DNA of 64,000 bases from Zunongwangia sp. HGR-M22 (lineage in GTDB: Bacteria > Bacteroidota > Bacteroidia > Flavobacteriales > Flavobacteriaceae): NCBI RefSeq assembly GCF_027594425.1, contig NZ_CP115159.1, forward strand, positions 2,345,001 through 2,409,000, in the 5' to 3' direction. The notes beneath the pieces were generated by a model that was given only the letters and a program-made list of their open reading frames with translations, was not told the DNA's origin and did no database searches. Below are positions 53,969-63,970 of this stretch, one piece after another. The position numbers and the translations under genes are program-made. Numbering within the stretch: position 1 is the first letter of the stretch; the number at the start of each line of letters is the position of its first letter.

Positions 53969-56900
53969 TTAGAAACTACAACTTATTTGAAAGGTATATG
54001 AACGCTGTGGTGGCAGTGTATTATAGTTATTGGTAGAAAGATACATAGGATCGATATCCAGATCATTCTTTGTCCAGATAAGCCCAATATTTCTAGCAGC
54101 CAGGTTCAGGTTAACAGCGTTTATAAACTTATCTTTTAACCATTTAGCAGGAATATTATATCCCAAAGAAAGCTGTTGTAAACGTATATTATCTGCCGAA
54201 AGCACATTAATGTCGGCTAGTTTATATCGATTTATACTATTGAAGTTTAAATTGTCTAAGCCGGGAACATTAGTATTCGCCTCGTCGCCCGGTGCTCTCC
54301 ATCTATCCACAATAAGTTCATCCTTTCCTATAGCTCCATAATGAACTCCGCTAAAAGAAGGATAATTTTGCAACACCTGATTGCGAAATACATGACCGAA
54401 ATAATATGTAATCTGGACGCCTAAAGAAATTCCTTTATAACTAAAATTATTCATAAAACCACCAAAGTAAGGTGCGTTTACAGTGCCCATATATTTTAAA
54501 TCTTCCTTCTCTACACTCAAAATACCTTCTGAAGAATCTATGGTGTTTCCATCATTATCGTAAATCAAACTTTGCCCGGTAGCATCTAAACCTGCCCATC
54601 TGTAGGCATAAACACTACCCAATGGCTTATTTAAAATCTGCGATTGATTTATTAATTGCGAAGCACTAGTAATTTCGAATCTAGAATCGGTAATTTCATT
54701 ATCCGCGTAAGCAAAATTCAGATTACTGTTCCATTTAAAATTATCAGTATCAACTAAAATTGCATTCAACCCAATATCGATTCCATTACCTTCCATAGTT
54801 CCCGTGTTATATTGTAGGTAAGAAAAGCCATAGGTAGGATTAAAAGGAAAGTTGCTTAAAATATCCTTGGTTTTTTTAGTATATACATCAAGACTACCAG
54901 ACAATTTTCCTTTAAGAATAGAAAAATCTAATCCTAAATTTAGAGTATTGGTTGTTTGCCATTTTAATTTTGAATTTGCGGGTAAACTTATAGATGTTAA
55001 TGGAAGCTCTGTATCAAAATCATTAGTTCCTACAGAAATTATTGTATTACTAAAACCAAAACCTCCTGCAGGTGCCGATCCAGATTTTCCATAACTTAGT
55101 CTAAAAGCACCATTATCCAACCAATTAATATTTTTCATGAAATTTTCATTATTGAAATTCCATTTCCCTCCTACAGACCATAGCGGTAAAGCTCTATTAG
55201 AACGGGAGGCTCCTAATAAATTGTAATCGTCTAAACGAATACTTCCTGAAAGATGAAAACGATCTTTATAATTATAAGACAGTAAACTATAGTAAGATAA
55301 ATACCTATCTCTATATTTTAGAATGCTATTATTAGAACTTCCTAAAAGTGTTTGCCATCCATAAATAGTAGTATAATATTCAGTCTCATTTACATCTTTT
55401 GATGTGTTAACATTTACATCATAACCGTACCAGTCCCTAGCGCTTCCTTCCCTACGCTCTTCCCTAATTTCAGCTCCTGCCAACCAGTCGATCATATGAT
55501 CCTCCCACAGTTTCTTATTCACGTTTGCCTGAAATCTCAAACTTTGAGATTCATTTTTTTCTCTTGCTGTATTTAGATATGCTCCATAAGGAATCCCGTA
55601 AACCAATTTACCATTGTTAGGATCTATTGAAGTAGCTTCGTTTAAAAGAATACGGGTGTAATAACTATCTAATTCATTTAAAGTACCAGATTCATTAATA
55701 ATAGAAGTATACATTCCAGAACCTTCAACATCTAACCAGTCAGTAATAGTTGCGGTTAACTTTGCATTAATTCTAATATTTTGTCCATCACTTCTAACAT
55801 TCGAAAAATTCAATTGATCTAAATAATTATAAGAAAATGGTAAATATCCCTGATTCTCGAAATCTTTCGCTACCTGGTTGGAAAACAAAAAATACTTATC
55901 TAGACTTTTTCCATTCTCATCAACAATATAGTCGTAAGGTCTAAGCGCACTTTTATCTACATTAGATAGTGCAGCATTCGCTGTAGTGTTTTCTTGATAT
56001 TTTGAAGAAACATAATTAAGCCCTGTTTCCAAACGAAGGAAATCTTTTAATTGAAACGTGTTATTTACCGTAACATTATAAGAATTAGATTCATTAGACT
56101 TCATCGTTGCATCATCTTCATTATATCCTGCTGAAATAAAATAAGTATTACGTTTATTACCGCCTGAGACTGAAATATCATACTGCTGTGTAAACGAGTT
56201 TTGTAACAAATATTCATTAATTTGGCTAAGATTATTTCTACCGGAAAGGTTTTGTAAAATATTGTCACGCTGGCTTGCGGTAATCTCTCCTCGTTGGAAT
56301 TGGAAGATCGCGTTTTGTGCAGCACTTGGGTTTTCAGATTGCCAATTAGTACTATTGTCTAACAAATAGCCCTTTTCGATTAAATCAGTTTCAAAATCTA
56401 CATACTGTGCAGCATTCATTACCCGTAATTTATCCAAATCTATCTTCTCCCCGTAGGTAATTGTAGAACTTATACTTACCGTTGGGTCTGAAGATTTTCC
56501 TTGTTTGGTAGTGATTACGATTACACCGTTTGCAGCTCTGGATCCCCAGATTGCAGCGGCAGATGCATCTTTTAATACTGTAATTGTTTCTATATCCTCT
56601 GGATTTAAGTAACTTAAAATGGAACTACCTGAAACTCCTCTTTTACTAAGTTTAAAATCTTCTAAAGGCATTGGAAAACCGTCAATCACTATCAATGGTG
56701 AATTATTACCGTTATAACTGGTTAAACCTCGTATACTCAAAGCGCCTGTTCTAGGGTCTACTTTAAGGCCTGGGATTTTTCCTTCTAAGCGCTGATTAAG
56801 ATCTACAGTAGGTATTTCCTCTATTTCTTCATTAGTCATCACGTTTAAAGCACCAGTAGTTTGTTCTTTAGGAATTTTTGTATATCCATTTGAAGCCACT

Positions 56901-57532
56901 AACTCGACCTGCCCCAATTGTGTAATATCCTGCTTCAATACGACATCTAATCTTTTTTTACCATCTACAGCTATTTTCTGCGATTCAAATCCCAGATATC
57001 TAAATATTAGGATGTCATCAGGAAAGATTTCCAATGAAAATTCTCCATTTTCCTTACTTAATCCCCAGTTATTTGTACCGTCAATTAAAATATTAACACC
57101 AAGCAAAGGAATGCCATATTCATCTGTAACAGTTCCCTTAACAGTATACATTTTTTGCTGTGGCGCTTCCTTGTACTTAATAACCACCTGATTATCGATG
57201 ATATTATACGTAATATTAGATGATTTAAATGCCTGCTTAAGAATACTTTCTAATGGCGCACTAATATTTATGGTAATTGGTGCAGCTGAGCTATTAACTT
57301 TATCATCATACAAAAAAACATAATCGCTCTTAGCTTCCAATTCGCTTATAAAATTAGCTAAGCTTACATTTTTAACGTTAATTGCTATAGGGCCTTGAAA
57401 TTGCTTAGCATACATATTAAAAGTAGAAGTTACTGCTAAGCATATAAAAAGAGATAATTTCAGGAATTTTAAACACAATCCCTTAGTGCACTTTTTTGGC
57501 AATAAAGCGCTACTATCATGTTTTTTATTCAT
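53969..57532 (-). CDS. SusC-family TonB-dependent receptor with STN domain (second locus)
   Basis: The start was set at ATG 57532 (MNKKHDSSALLPKK); the frame also runs back to a TTG at 57583. The 1187-residue product has a signal segment and an STN domain (NFISELEAKSDYVFLYD and LESILKQAFKSSNITYNI). Next are a carboxypeptidase-like domain, the plug (VELVASNGYTKIPKEQTTG, LRGLT-like TLKV region) and the barrel ending in CSF. The STN domain ties it to the FecR upstream (57678-58730). Confidence 0.94.
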   Translation of the reverse strand: MNKKHDSSALLPKKCTKGLCLKFLKLSLFICLAVTSTFNMYAKQFQGPIAINVKNVSLANFISELEAKSDYVFLYDDKVNSSAAPITINISAPLESILKQAFKSSNITYNIIDNQVVIKYKEAPQQKMYTVKGTVTDEYGIPLLGVNILIDGTNNWGLSKENGEFSLEIFPDDILIFRYLGFESQKIAVDGKKRLDVVLKQDITQLGQVELVASNGYTKIPKEQTTGALNVMTNEEIEEIPTVDLNQRLEGKIPGLKVDPRTGALSIRGLTSYNGNNSPLIVIDGFPMPLEDFKLSKRGVSGSSILSYLNPEDIETITVLKDASAAAIWGSRAANGVIVITTKQGKSSDPTVSISSTITYGEKIDLDKLRVMNAAQYVDFETDLIEKGYLLDNSTNWQSENPSAAQNAIFQFQRGEITASQRDNILQNLSGRNNLSQINEYLLQNSFTQQYDISVSGGNKRNTYFISAGYNEDDATMKSNESNSYNVTVNNTFQLKDFLRLETGLNYVSSKYQENTTANAALSNVDKSALRPYDYIVDENGKSLDKYFLFSNQVAKDFENQGYLPFSYNYLDQLNFSNVRSDGQNIRINAKLTATITDWLDVEGSGMYTSIINESGTLNELDSYYTRILLNEATSIDPNNGKLVYGIPYGAYLNTAREKNESQSLRFQANVNKKLWEDHMIDWLAGAEIREERREGSARDWYGYDVNVNTSKDVNETEYYTTIYGWQTLLGSSNNSILKYRDRYLSYYSLLSYNYKDRFHLSGSIRLDDYNLLGASRSNRALPLWSVGGKWNFNNENFMKNINWLDNGAFRLSYGKSGSAPAGGFGFSNTIISVGTNDFDTELPLTSISLPANSKLKWQTTNTLNLGLDFSILKGKLSGSLDVYTKKTKDILSNFPFNPTYGFSYLQYNTGTMEGNGIDIGLNAILVDTDNFKWNSNLNFAYADNEITDSRFEITSASQLINQSQILNKPLGSVYAYRWAGLDATGQSLIYDNDGNTIDSSEGILSVEKEDLKYMGTVNAPYFGGFMNNFSYKGISLGVQITYYFGHVFRNQVLQNYPSFSGVHYGAIGKDELIVDRWRAPGDEANTNVPGLDNLNFNSINRYKLADINVLSADNIRLQQLSLGYNIPAKWLKDKFINAVNLNLAARNIGLIWTKNDLDIDPMYLSTNNYNTLPPQRSYTFQISCSF

Positions 57533-57677
57533 AATTTTGTTTTGATTTAAGCGTAATTGGAGCTCAATTACAGATTTATACAACCAAAGGATGTTGGCGC
57601 ATCTTTTGGTTTTTTTATTTTAAAGAAAAGAATAGTTAAATTCACTGCATACGCTAGAAATTTTAAAAGTTAATAGT

Positions 57678-58730
57678 TTATTCAATAATTATTGTTTGAT
57701 TTTCAGCATCCAAATAACAGTAATGATCTGTTATACTTGTTAGAATTTTAGTTACATTCAAGATATCATCATTTAAATAAAATGAACCAGAATATCTTGC
57801 ATCTTCGTTAATAATTCCGCTCGTATAAAATTTCACATTATAATAGCGAGATAATTTATCAAGAATTTCATCTAATGGTTCGCTCTTAAATACAATATAT
57901 CCATCTCGCCAAGACATGGTTGCTGAAACATCTGCAGTCTCTAGATCAAAGCCTGTTTTACCTTTATAAAAAATCGCTTTGTTACCTGGGCTTAAATCTT
58001 CCTGAATTTTTTTATTCCCAAAAATACCTTCCTCTAAATAACTAACTCTTACTTTCCCTCTAGCCAAAGTAGTTTCAACAACATCATCTTCCTTATAGCT
58101 TTTAACGTCAAACAACGTTCCTAATACTTCTACGACACAAGCTTTGGTTTTTACTAAAAAAGGTTTTTTATCGCTGTGGGAAACGTCAAATATGGCTTCA
58201 CCTTCAAGATAAACCTCCCTATGATCTCCATCAAACTTATTAGGATAGATTAATTTAGAACCCGCATTTAACCAAACTTTAGAACCATCAGCCAGTTGTA
58301 TCTCTGTATTCTTACCGTAAGGAACTGTTAGAGTATTAAAAGAAATTTTATTTTCAGTATTAATTTCTGAAACCTGAGCTCTTGAAGATAAGCGTACAGA
58401 ATTTCCAGATGCACTATAAGTAATTTTTGTGCTGTCTTCCAATTCCACTTTTTCATTAGATGATAAAATCAATTCTACTTTATCATTACTTAAAGATTCC
58501 GGAATACTTGTTTCTACAAACTCGTCTAATGCTGATACACTTGTAGTTTTGAAGTCATATAATAGTCCGGTAACAATCAAAAAAACAACACTAGCGGCTA
58601 CACCAGAATAAATACGTTTTCTACGAAGTAATCGCCTTTCTTCTTTTCGCAACAAATCAATCTTTTTAAAGATATTATCTTTTGATTTTTGCAGATTTTG
58701 TTGCGAAATTTTATCGAAATTAATATTCAA
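57678..58730 (-). CDS. FecR-like anti-sigma factor (second locus)
   Basis: This 350-residue protein has an N-terminal cytoplasmic part, a membrane helix at about 43-62, a FecR domain (about 140-240, VPYGKNTEIQLADGSKVWLNAGSKLIYPNKF) and a C-terminal STN-interacting domain (about 275-350). It sits between the sigma gene and SusC in the usual order. It should sense the SusC/ligand state and control the sigma factor. Confidence 0.93.
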   Translation of the reverse strand: MNINFDKISQQNLQKSKDNIFKKIDLLRKEERRLLRRKRIYSGVAASVVFLIVTGLLYDFKTTSVSALDEFVETSIPESLSNDKVELILSSNEKVELEDSTKITYSASGNSVRLSSRAQVSEINTENKISFNTLTVPYGKNTEIQLADGSKVWLNAGSKLIYPNKFDGDHREVYLEGEAIFDVSHSDKKPFLVKTKACVVEVLGTLFDVKSYKEDDVVETTLARGKVRVSYLEEGIFGNKKIQEDLSPGNKAIFYKGKTGFDLETADVSATMSWRDGYIVFKSEPLDEILDKLSRYYNVKFYTSGIINEDARYSGSFYLNDDILNVTKILTSITDHYCYLDAENQTIIIE

Positions 58731-58803
58731 AACTATCTTTTTGCATTTCTAAACTAATAGAGAAGCCCAAAGTGAAAGTATAGACAAAAAAAATAACTTT
58801 TTT

Positions 58804-59346
58804 TTAAATTTTTTTTCTAATTTCCTTTAAACATCTATATATCAAAGTTCTAGAAGATTCTATAGAAATATCTAAAATAGCAGCTATTTCCTCGTAAGAA
58901 CGATTTTCATTGAAGCGCAGAAACAATGCTCTTTGTTGTTTATCGGAAAGTGTTGTGAGCGTTTTGGCTAATCTTATTTTTTGTTCTAAAAGGATTTCAT
59001 CACTAATAATCTTATCCTCTAATGATGGTTCATCATCAAAAAGTCGCCCTTCTTCTATATTATAAACCCTGCTATTCTGCTGAAGCTTTTTGTAGATTTC
59101 TCGCCGTATCGCCGTAAATAGGTAATTTCTTAAATTTGAAATACTTCCAAGTTTCTTTCTGTACTTATACAAATTTACAAATACATCTTGTAAAGCATCT
59201 TCAACAAGGCTCTTATCTGTGGTATATTGGAGTGCGAAAGAAATTAAAGTGCCGGAATAGTCATCATATAACTTTTGGAAAGCCTCTAAGTTACCCTTTT
59301 TAATTTGCTTCCATAAAATATGATTTTTATCCGGTTCACCCTCCAT
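58804..59346 (-). CDS. ECF RNA polymerase sigma factor (second locus)
   Basis: This 180-residue sigma factor has region 2 at about 15-85 (LYDDYSGTLISFALQYT, VEDALQDVFVNLYKYRKKL) and region 4 at about 125-178 (TLSDKQQRALFLRFNENRSYEEIAAILDISIESSRTLIYRCLKE). It is the first gene of the FecR/SusC/SusD/TlpA/S9 operon and should drive it. It is distinct from the sigma at 27144. Confidence 0.94.
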   Translation of the reverse strand: MEGEPDKNHILWKQIKKGNLEAFQKLYDDYSGTLISFALQYTTDKSLVEDALQDVFVNLYKYRKKLGSISNLRNYLFTAIRREIYKKLQQNSRVYNIEEGRLFDDEPSLEDKIISDEILLEQKIRLAKTLTTLSDKQQRALFLRFNENRSYEEIAAILDISIESSRTLIYRCLKEIRKKI

Positions 59347-59589
59347 GAACTACTCTTATAAAATTATGTTAATAAAAAGCAAATCTAAAAATTTTAGATA
59401 TACGGTAAAGCTTACAAATTAATTTAAAGCAAATATTAATAAATTATCAATTTTAAAACCTGAAATTACACATAAAAAAATATCAGCTCTAGTTATATAG
59501 AAAAACACTAATTTTATTGATTACATTTTTCACACCCGGTGATTATTATAAAACTTTTTGAACTTGATTGTTTGTATTGAAGATTGATT
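59347..59589. other. Spacer between the sigma gene and the thiamine pyrophosphokinase gene
   Basis: No gene seen. It must hold the promoter of the sigma operon (minus strand). No clear TAnnTTTG box was identified. Confidence 0.4.
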
Positions 59590-60225
59590 CTAAGACTGTA
59601 CAAACACTAACAAATTTCCACTTTTAAAACGAATACGGGCAGTACTCTCGGTAATTGTATTTCGGGTTCCAATTCTGGTAGTTATGCTTAAATCTTCATC
59701 ATGTAAGGGATATTTCACCCCTTCAGAATATATATTTTTGGCTTCAGGAAATGGAAATAGTGAAATAATTTCATCCTGAAAATCGATAATTTCGATATTC
59801 TTTTCAGCAAAAAAATAAAAGCCAAAATCATCAAAACAGCGAATTTCAATTTCATCTTTATGCTTCAGCATCGAATTAAGATTCCCTAAAAAATGATCCT
59901 GTTCTAAACCGCTGCAACCATAAACTGCAACACTTTTATAGCCTTCTTCGATAATAATTTTTAAAATCTTTTCGAAATCGGTCGCATTTTGATCTGGCGT
60001 TTCCAAAACAGTAACCGATGAAGCAATTGCCTCGCGATCTACAGAATCAAAATCACCGGAAACAACATCAGGCTGTATTTTTAATGCGGTAAGTTTTTGA
60101 TAAGCTCCATCGGTGCAATAAATCTTTTTGAAACTGTCTAAAACAGGAATTTGTTTTGGAAACTGTCCGTTTATAAATAAAACAACTTCCGCTTGGGTTT
60201 TATAAGTTTGCCGATCTAACTTCAT
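59590..60225 (-). CDS. Thiamine pyrophosphokinase
   Basis: This 211-residue enzyme has the TPK pattern: VVLFINGQFPKQIPVLDSFKKIYCTDGAYQKL and QPDVVSGDFDSVDRE, then TPDQNATDFEKIL and the substrate-binding VYGCSGLEQDHFLGNLNSML. It converts thiamine to thiamine diphosphate with ATP. It directly follows hisIE with no gap, so it is probably read with the his operon, although the pathways are not related. Confidence 0.9.
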   Translation of the reverse strand: MKLDRQTYKTQAEVVLFINGQFPKQIPVLDSFKKIYCTDGAYQKLTALKIQPDVVSGDFDSVDREAIASSVTVLETPDQNATDFEKILKIIIEEGYKSVAVYGCSGLEQDHFLGNLNSMLKHKDEIEIRCFDDFGFYFFAEKNIEIIDFQDEIISLFPFPEAKNIYSEGVKYPLHDEDLSITTRIGTRNTITESTARIRFKSGNLLVFVQS

Positions 60226-60843
60226 CTAGTGGCGTTCTTCTAAAACTTTCACCACATCTTTTAATTCGTAGCCTTTGGCTTTTAAAAGAATTAAATAATG
60301 AAACAGCAAATCTGCACTTTCGTTAAGGAAAAGATTTTCGTCGTTATCCTTAGCCTCAATTACCACCTCAACAGCTTCTTCCCCTACTTTTTGAGCGATT
60401 TTATTCATCCCTTTATCAAAAAGTGATACTACATACGAATCCTTGTCTTTACGCAATTCAGGCTCTACTTCACTCATTTTTTTACGTTGCGCAATAACCC
60501 CTTCTAAATCGGATAAAAATCCAAAAGAAGCTTCATTTTTTTCGCCCCAACAGGTATCGGTTCCTTTATGACATGTTGGACCTTGCGGATTCACCATTAC
60601 CAAAAGCGTATCATTATCGCAATCATTTTTTATAGAAACCAGGTGCAAAAAGTTTCCACTTTCTTCACCTTTGGTCCACAAACGGTTTTTAGTACGACTA
60701 TAAAAAGTAACTTTTTTTGTTTCGTTGGTTTTTAGATAAGCTTCTTCATTCATGTACCCCAACATCAAGACCTTTTTGGTGGTTGCATCCTGAATGATTG
60801 CGGGTACTAATCCGTCGTTATTTTTATCAAAATCGATATTCAT
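60226..60843 (-). CDS. hisIE: Bifunctional phosphoribosyl-AMP cyclohydrolase/phosphoribosyl-ATP pyrophosphatase
   Basis: This 205-residue fusion has a HisI domain (about 1-105: MLGYMNEEAYL, TFYSRTKNRLWTKGEESGN with the zinc residues in NDCDNDTLLVM and HKGTDTCW) and a HisE domain (about 110-205: VSLFDKGMNKIAQKVGEEAVEVVIEAK). It performs steps 2 and 3 of histidine synthesis. It lies 10 bp after hisF. Confidence 0.97.
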   Translation of the reverse strand: MNIDFDKNNDGLVPAIIQDATTKKVLMLGYMNEEAYLKTNETKKVTFYSRTKNRLWTKGEESGNFLHLVSIKNDCDNDTLLVMVNPQGPTCHKGTDTCWGEKNEASFGFLSDLEGVIAQRKKMSEVEPELRKDKDSYVVSLFDKGMNKIAQKVGEEAVEVVIEAKDNDENLFLNESADLLFHYLILLKAKGYELKDVVKVLEERH

Positions 60844-60853
60844 CTTTATAATT

Positions 60854-61609
60854 TTATATTCTTACCGGAATTCCCTGATTTGCCAGTTCTTTTTTAAGAT
60901 CCGGAATTTCTATTTCTTTAAAATGAAAAACACTTGCTGCCAAAGCTGCATCGGCCTTTCCTTCTTTAAATGTGTCTACAAAATGCTGAATATTACCGGC
61001 ACCGCCCGAAGCAATGATCGGGATATTTAGATCTTCAGATAATTTCTTAAGTGCAATATTAGCAAAACCATCTTTAGTACCGTCATTATTCATCGATGTA
61101 AACAAAATTTCCCCTGCACCGCGCTGTTCTACTTCCTTGGCCCATTCAAAAAGATCGAGTTCGGTTGGAACTTTACCACCAACCAAATGAACGATCCACT
61201 GCCCCATTACCTGTTTTGCATCGATAGCTACAGTAATACATTGCGCGCCAAATTTTTGAGAAAGCTCGTTAATAAGATTAGGATTTTTTACTGCGGAAGA
61301 GTTTACTGAAACCTTATCTGCACCATTCTTCAATAAAATATCGACATCTTCTACGGAAGAAATTCCGCCGCCCACCGTAAATGGAATATTTACCTTTTCT
61401 GCCACTCGCAAAACAAGATTCGCTAAAGTTTTACGACGTTCTTCTGTCGCTGAAATATCCAGAAATACAAGCTCATCTGCGCCGGTTTCAGCATACTTGG
61501 CGGCCAATTCTACCGGATCACCAGCGTCTCTTAGATCAACGAAATTAACACCTTTAACAGTTCTTCCGTCTTTTATATCTAAACAGGGGATTATTCTTTT
61601 TGTAAGCAT
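60854..61609 (-). CDS. hisF: Imidazole glycerol phosphate synthase cyclase subunit
   Basis: This 251-residue TIM barrel has the HisF N-terminus [23 protein letters not shown] with the catalytic Asp in [32 protein letters not shown] and the phosphate-binding IIASGGAGN. It takes ammonia from HisH (63313-63906) to form imidazole glycerol phosphate. A 538-bp gene-free gap separates it from hisA, which is unusual inside a his cluster. Confidence 0.97.
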   Translation of the reverse strand: MLTKRIIPCLDIKDGRTVKGVNFVDLRDAGDPVELAAKYAETGADELVFLDISATEERRKTLANLVLRVAEKVNIPFTVGGGISSVEDVDILLKNGADKVSVNSSAVKNPNLINELSQKFGAQCITVAIDAKQVMGQWIVHLVGGKVPTELDLFEWAKEVEQRGAGEILFTSMNNDGTKDGFANIALKKLSEDLNIPIIASGGAGNIQHFVDTFKEGKADAALAASVFHFKEIEIPDLKKELANQGIPVRI

Positions 61610-62147
61610 CTTTGTTTTAGTTTACAGTATACGTTTAAGGGTTTACAGTTTTTTTGGCTATCAGCTATCATCTTTTAGTTTTTAAAATTAAATTTTTTTA
61701 GCTTCTGCCATCACGGACTTGATCCGGGATCTCACTTGTAGCTTTTTGAATTTAAGATTTAGCATTAAATAATTACTTAACTTACATCACGCCTTCTCCA
61801 AATTACCAAATAACCTATTTCAATTGATTAATTTTAATTACTTAACGATACCTCTTTCTTTTTTCCATTGCCGAAAAAAGAAACAAAAAAGGCTAGGCTT
61901 ACGAAACTTGATCTAAATTCTTCGTTCTGAAGCTAAATTTTAGGAACTCGCTACGCTCAAACAGCCTAAAATTTCAACGCTTCTTTCACTTCGAATTTAA
62001 CGAACAATTTTCGATAGGCCGGCTTTTAAGTATATAGAAAATTCACTTTAATCGTTTTCAACATTTAGCATTCAAAATAAACCCTGATTCTTGGTTCACT
62101 TATTTTCATTACCAAATTAGCACATCATCGCATTATCAAATTATTCT
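61610..62147. other. 538-bp gap inside the his cluster
   Basis: No gene. A sequence at about 61706-61740 (CATCACGGACTTGATCCGG, then GATCTC) resembles dispersed intergenic repeats I recall from bacterial genomes. A long imperfect hairpin follows at 61914-62000, described separately. Both suggest a repeat insertion between hisF and hisA. Confidence 0.5.
61914..62000. repeat. Long imperfect hairpin between hisF and hisA
   Basis: Perfect core arms AAATTTTAGG (61935-61944) and CCTAAAATTT (61965-61974), with outer parts AAATTC (61915-61920) and GAATTT (61993-61998) also pairing. The sequences just outside (AAAAAAGGCTAGGC at about 61887, GGCCGGCTTTT at about 62018) pair loosely too. It has the look of a dispersed intergenic repeat. 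Confidence 0.6.
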
Positions 62148-62879
62148 CTATTGTCCGTCATTTAGAATATAGTTTTCTAATTGCTTTAAGCTGATTCTTC
62201 CTTCATAAATCGCTTTACCAATAATAGTCCCTTCACAACCTAAATCAGAAAGTTCTAATAATTCATCGAATTTCGATATTCCTCCAGAAGCAGTTAGATT
62301 GATTTCAGGATTTTCGGATAAAATACGATCGTAAAGATCGAAAGCAGGTCCTTGCAACATTCCGTCTTTAGAAATATCGGTACAAATCACATACTTTACT
62401 CCCTCTTTTTGATATTCAGCAATAAACGGAATCAATTCTTTATCTGACTCTTCCTGCCAACCGCTAACGGCTACTTTTTCGTTATTGGCATCAGCACCTA
62501 AAATGATCTTTTGTGAACCAAATTTTTTCAACCAGCTTTTAAAAGTCTCCGGATCTTTTACGGCAATACTACCACCGGTAATTTGTTTTGCTCCGCATTC
62601 AAAAGCGATTTCAAGATCTTTATCGGTTTTTAATCCGCCACCAAAATCAATTTTCAAATTGGTCTTTAAAGCGATCGTTTCTAAAATTTTATGGTTTACG
62701 ATATGCTTCGATTTTGCACCATCAAGATCTACTAAATGAAGATACTCGATACCGTGAGCTTCAAAAGATTTTGCAACCTCGAGCGGATTTTCATTATATA
62801 CTTTTTTGGTGTTATAATCACCTTTAGAAAGTCTTACACACTTTCCGTCAATTATATCTATTGCTGGTATTAAACGCAT
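62148..62879 (-). CDS. hisA: ProFAR isomerase
   Basis: This 243-residue TIM barrel begins [22 protein letters not shown] with the catalytic Asp in AIDI and has the phosphate sites [12 protein letters not shown] and [12 protein letters not shown]. The second acid is in [15 protein letters not shown]. It catalyses the fourth step of histidine synthesis. Its start is 43 bp after the four-helix-bundle gene. Confidence 0.97.
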   Translation of the reverse strand: MRLIPAIDIIDGKCVRLSKGDYNTKKVYNENPLEVAKSFEAHGIEYLHLVDLDGAKSKHIVNHKILETIALKTNLKIDFGGGLKTDKDLEIAFECGAKQITGGSIAVKDPETFKSWLKKFGSQKIILGADANNEKVAVSGWQEESDKELIPFIAEYQKEGVKYVICTDISKDGMLQGPAFDLYDRILSENPEINLTASGGISKFDELLELSDLGCEGTIIGKAIYEGRISLKQLENYILNDGQ

Positions 62880-62921
62880 TTAAAGTTAGAATTTAGAAGT
62901 TGGAAGTTAGATTTACACATT

Positions 62922-63269
62922 TTATTTATTTTTTCTTGCCCTGTTTATCGAAGACACAATTATAGCTACTAATTCATTAGCTTCTGTGTGCAACTCTTTT
63001 ATTTTACTCATTTCCTTAGGATAAACTATTTGCAGTAATTCTAAAAAGTACATCGACTCATCAGCTTCCTCTTCCACAATTTTTAATTTATTTATGAAAT
63101 CTGCGTTAGATTTAGCTCTTCTGGCAGCTCTATAATTTGCACCAACAGAACTAGAACATCTAATAAGCTGCCTCACATAAGCATCGAACTCTCTATTTTT
63201 AGGTATATTGGAACACAACGACCAAACATCAATAGCAAACTTTTTAGTTCTTTCTTTTAAATCATACAT
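62922..63269 (-). CDS. Four-helix-bundle protein (S23-like) inside the his cluster
   Basis: This 115-residue protein has the pattern of the four-helix-bundle/23S rRNA-intervening-sequence (S23) family: LKERTKKFAIDVWSL, REFDAYVRQLIRCSSSVGANYRAARRAKS and FINKLKIVEEEADESMYFLELL. It is known from insertions in 23S rRNA genes and as lone genes. Its role is unknown. It stands between hisH and hisA in the same direction, so it was inserted into the operon. Confidence 0.9.
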   Translation of the reverse strand: MYDLKERTKKFAIDVWSLCSNIPKNREFDAYVRQLIRCSSSVGANYRAARRAKSNADFINKLKIVEEEADESMYFLELLQIVYPKEMSKIKELHTEANELVAIIVSSINRARKNK

Positions 63270-63312
63270 GATATTTTTTGTTTTCCTAATTCAAGAATCC
63301 TATTCCGTACTT

Positions 63313-63906
63313 CTAACTTCGTAATTCTAACTTCAAAAAGTTCTCCAAAATCTTTTCTCCGGCTTTACTGCTTTTTTCCGGGTGAAATTGTACTCCGTAG
63401 AAATTATTCTTTTTTATTGCTGAAGTATATTCGACTCCGTACCGTGTAGAACAAATTGTTTCCTCACATTCTTTTACGTAAAAACTATGTACTAAATACA
63501 CATATTCTTTTTCCTTCACACCTTCAAACAGATCTGATTGTAGATCATAAATCTGATTCCATCCAATTTGAGGTACTTTAACCGTATTATCAAATTTAAC
63601 AACTTTAGCATCAAAAATCGATAATCCTGGAGTATCTCCTTCTTCACAATATTCGCACATTAATTGCATCCCAAGGCAAATGCCTAAAACCGGTTGTTTT
63701 AGCTGCGGAATTACTTTATCGAGTCCGGTTGACTTTAGCATCTTCATCGCACTACTCGCCTCTCCTACTCCAGGAAAAATCACCTTGTCTGCCGATTTAA
63801 TTTCTTCAGCATCATCTGTAAGCACAGCTTCAAATCCAAGCCTTTTTATGGCGAATTTGATACTCTGAATATTCCCTGCGCCGTAATCTATAATTGCTAT
63901 TTTCAT
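63313..63906 (-). CDS. hisH: Imidazole glycerol phosphate synthase glutaminase subunit
   Basis: This 197-residue class I glutamine amidotransferase has the nucleophile Cys in LGICLGMQLMCEYCEEG and the His/Glu pair in YGVQFHPEKSSKAGEKILENF. It supplies ammonia to HisF. It is the first gene of the cluster inside the window and the rest of the his genes probably lie further upstream, to the right. Confidence 0.97.
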   Translation of the reverse strand: MKIAIIDYGAGNIQSIKFAIKRLGFEAVLTDDAEEIKSADKVIFPGVGEASSAMKMLKSTGLDKVIPQLKQPVLGICLGMQLMCEYCEEGDTPGLSIFDAKVVKFDNTVKVPQIGWNQIYDLQSDLFEGVKEKEYVYLVHSFYVKECEETICSTRYGVEYTSAIKKNNFYGVQFHPEKSSKAGEKILENFLKLELRS

Positions 63907-63925
63907 TTTTTAGTAGTTGATAATT

Positions 63926-63970
63926 AGTAGTTAGTATTGAGTAAAGAATAGAATTTACATACTAACTACT
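63926..63970. repeat. Inverted repeat upstream of hisH
   Basis: AGTAGTTAGTAT (63926-63937) and ATACTAACTACT (63959-63970) are exact reverse complements with a 21-base gap. It lies 20 bp before the hisH start. It may be a decayed hairpin or a regulator site. Confidence 0.55.
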
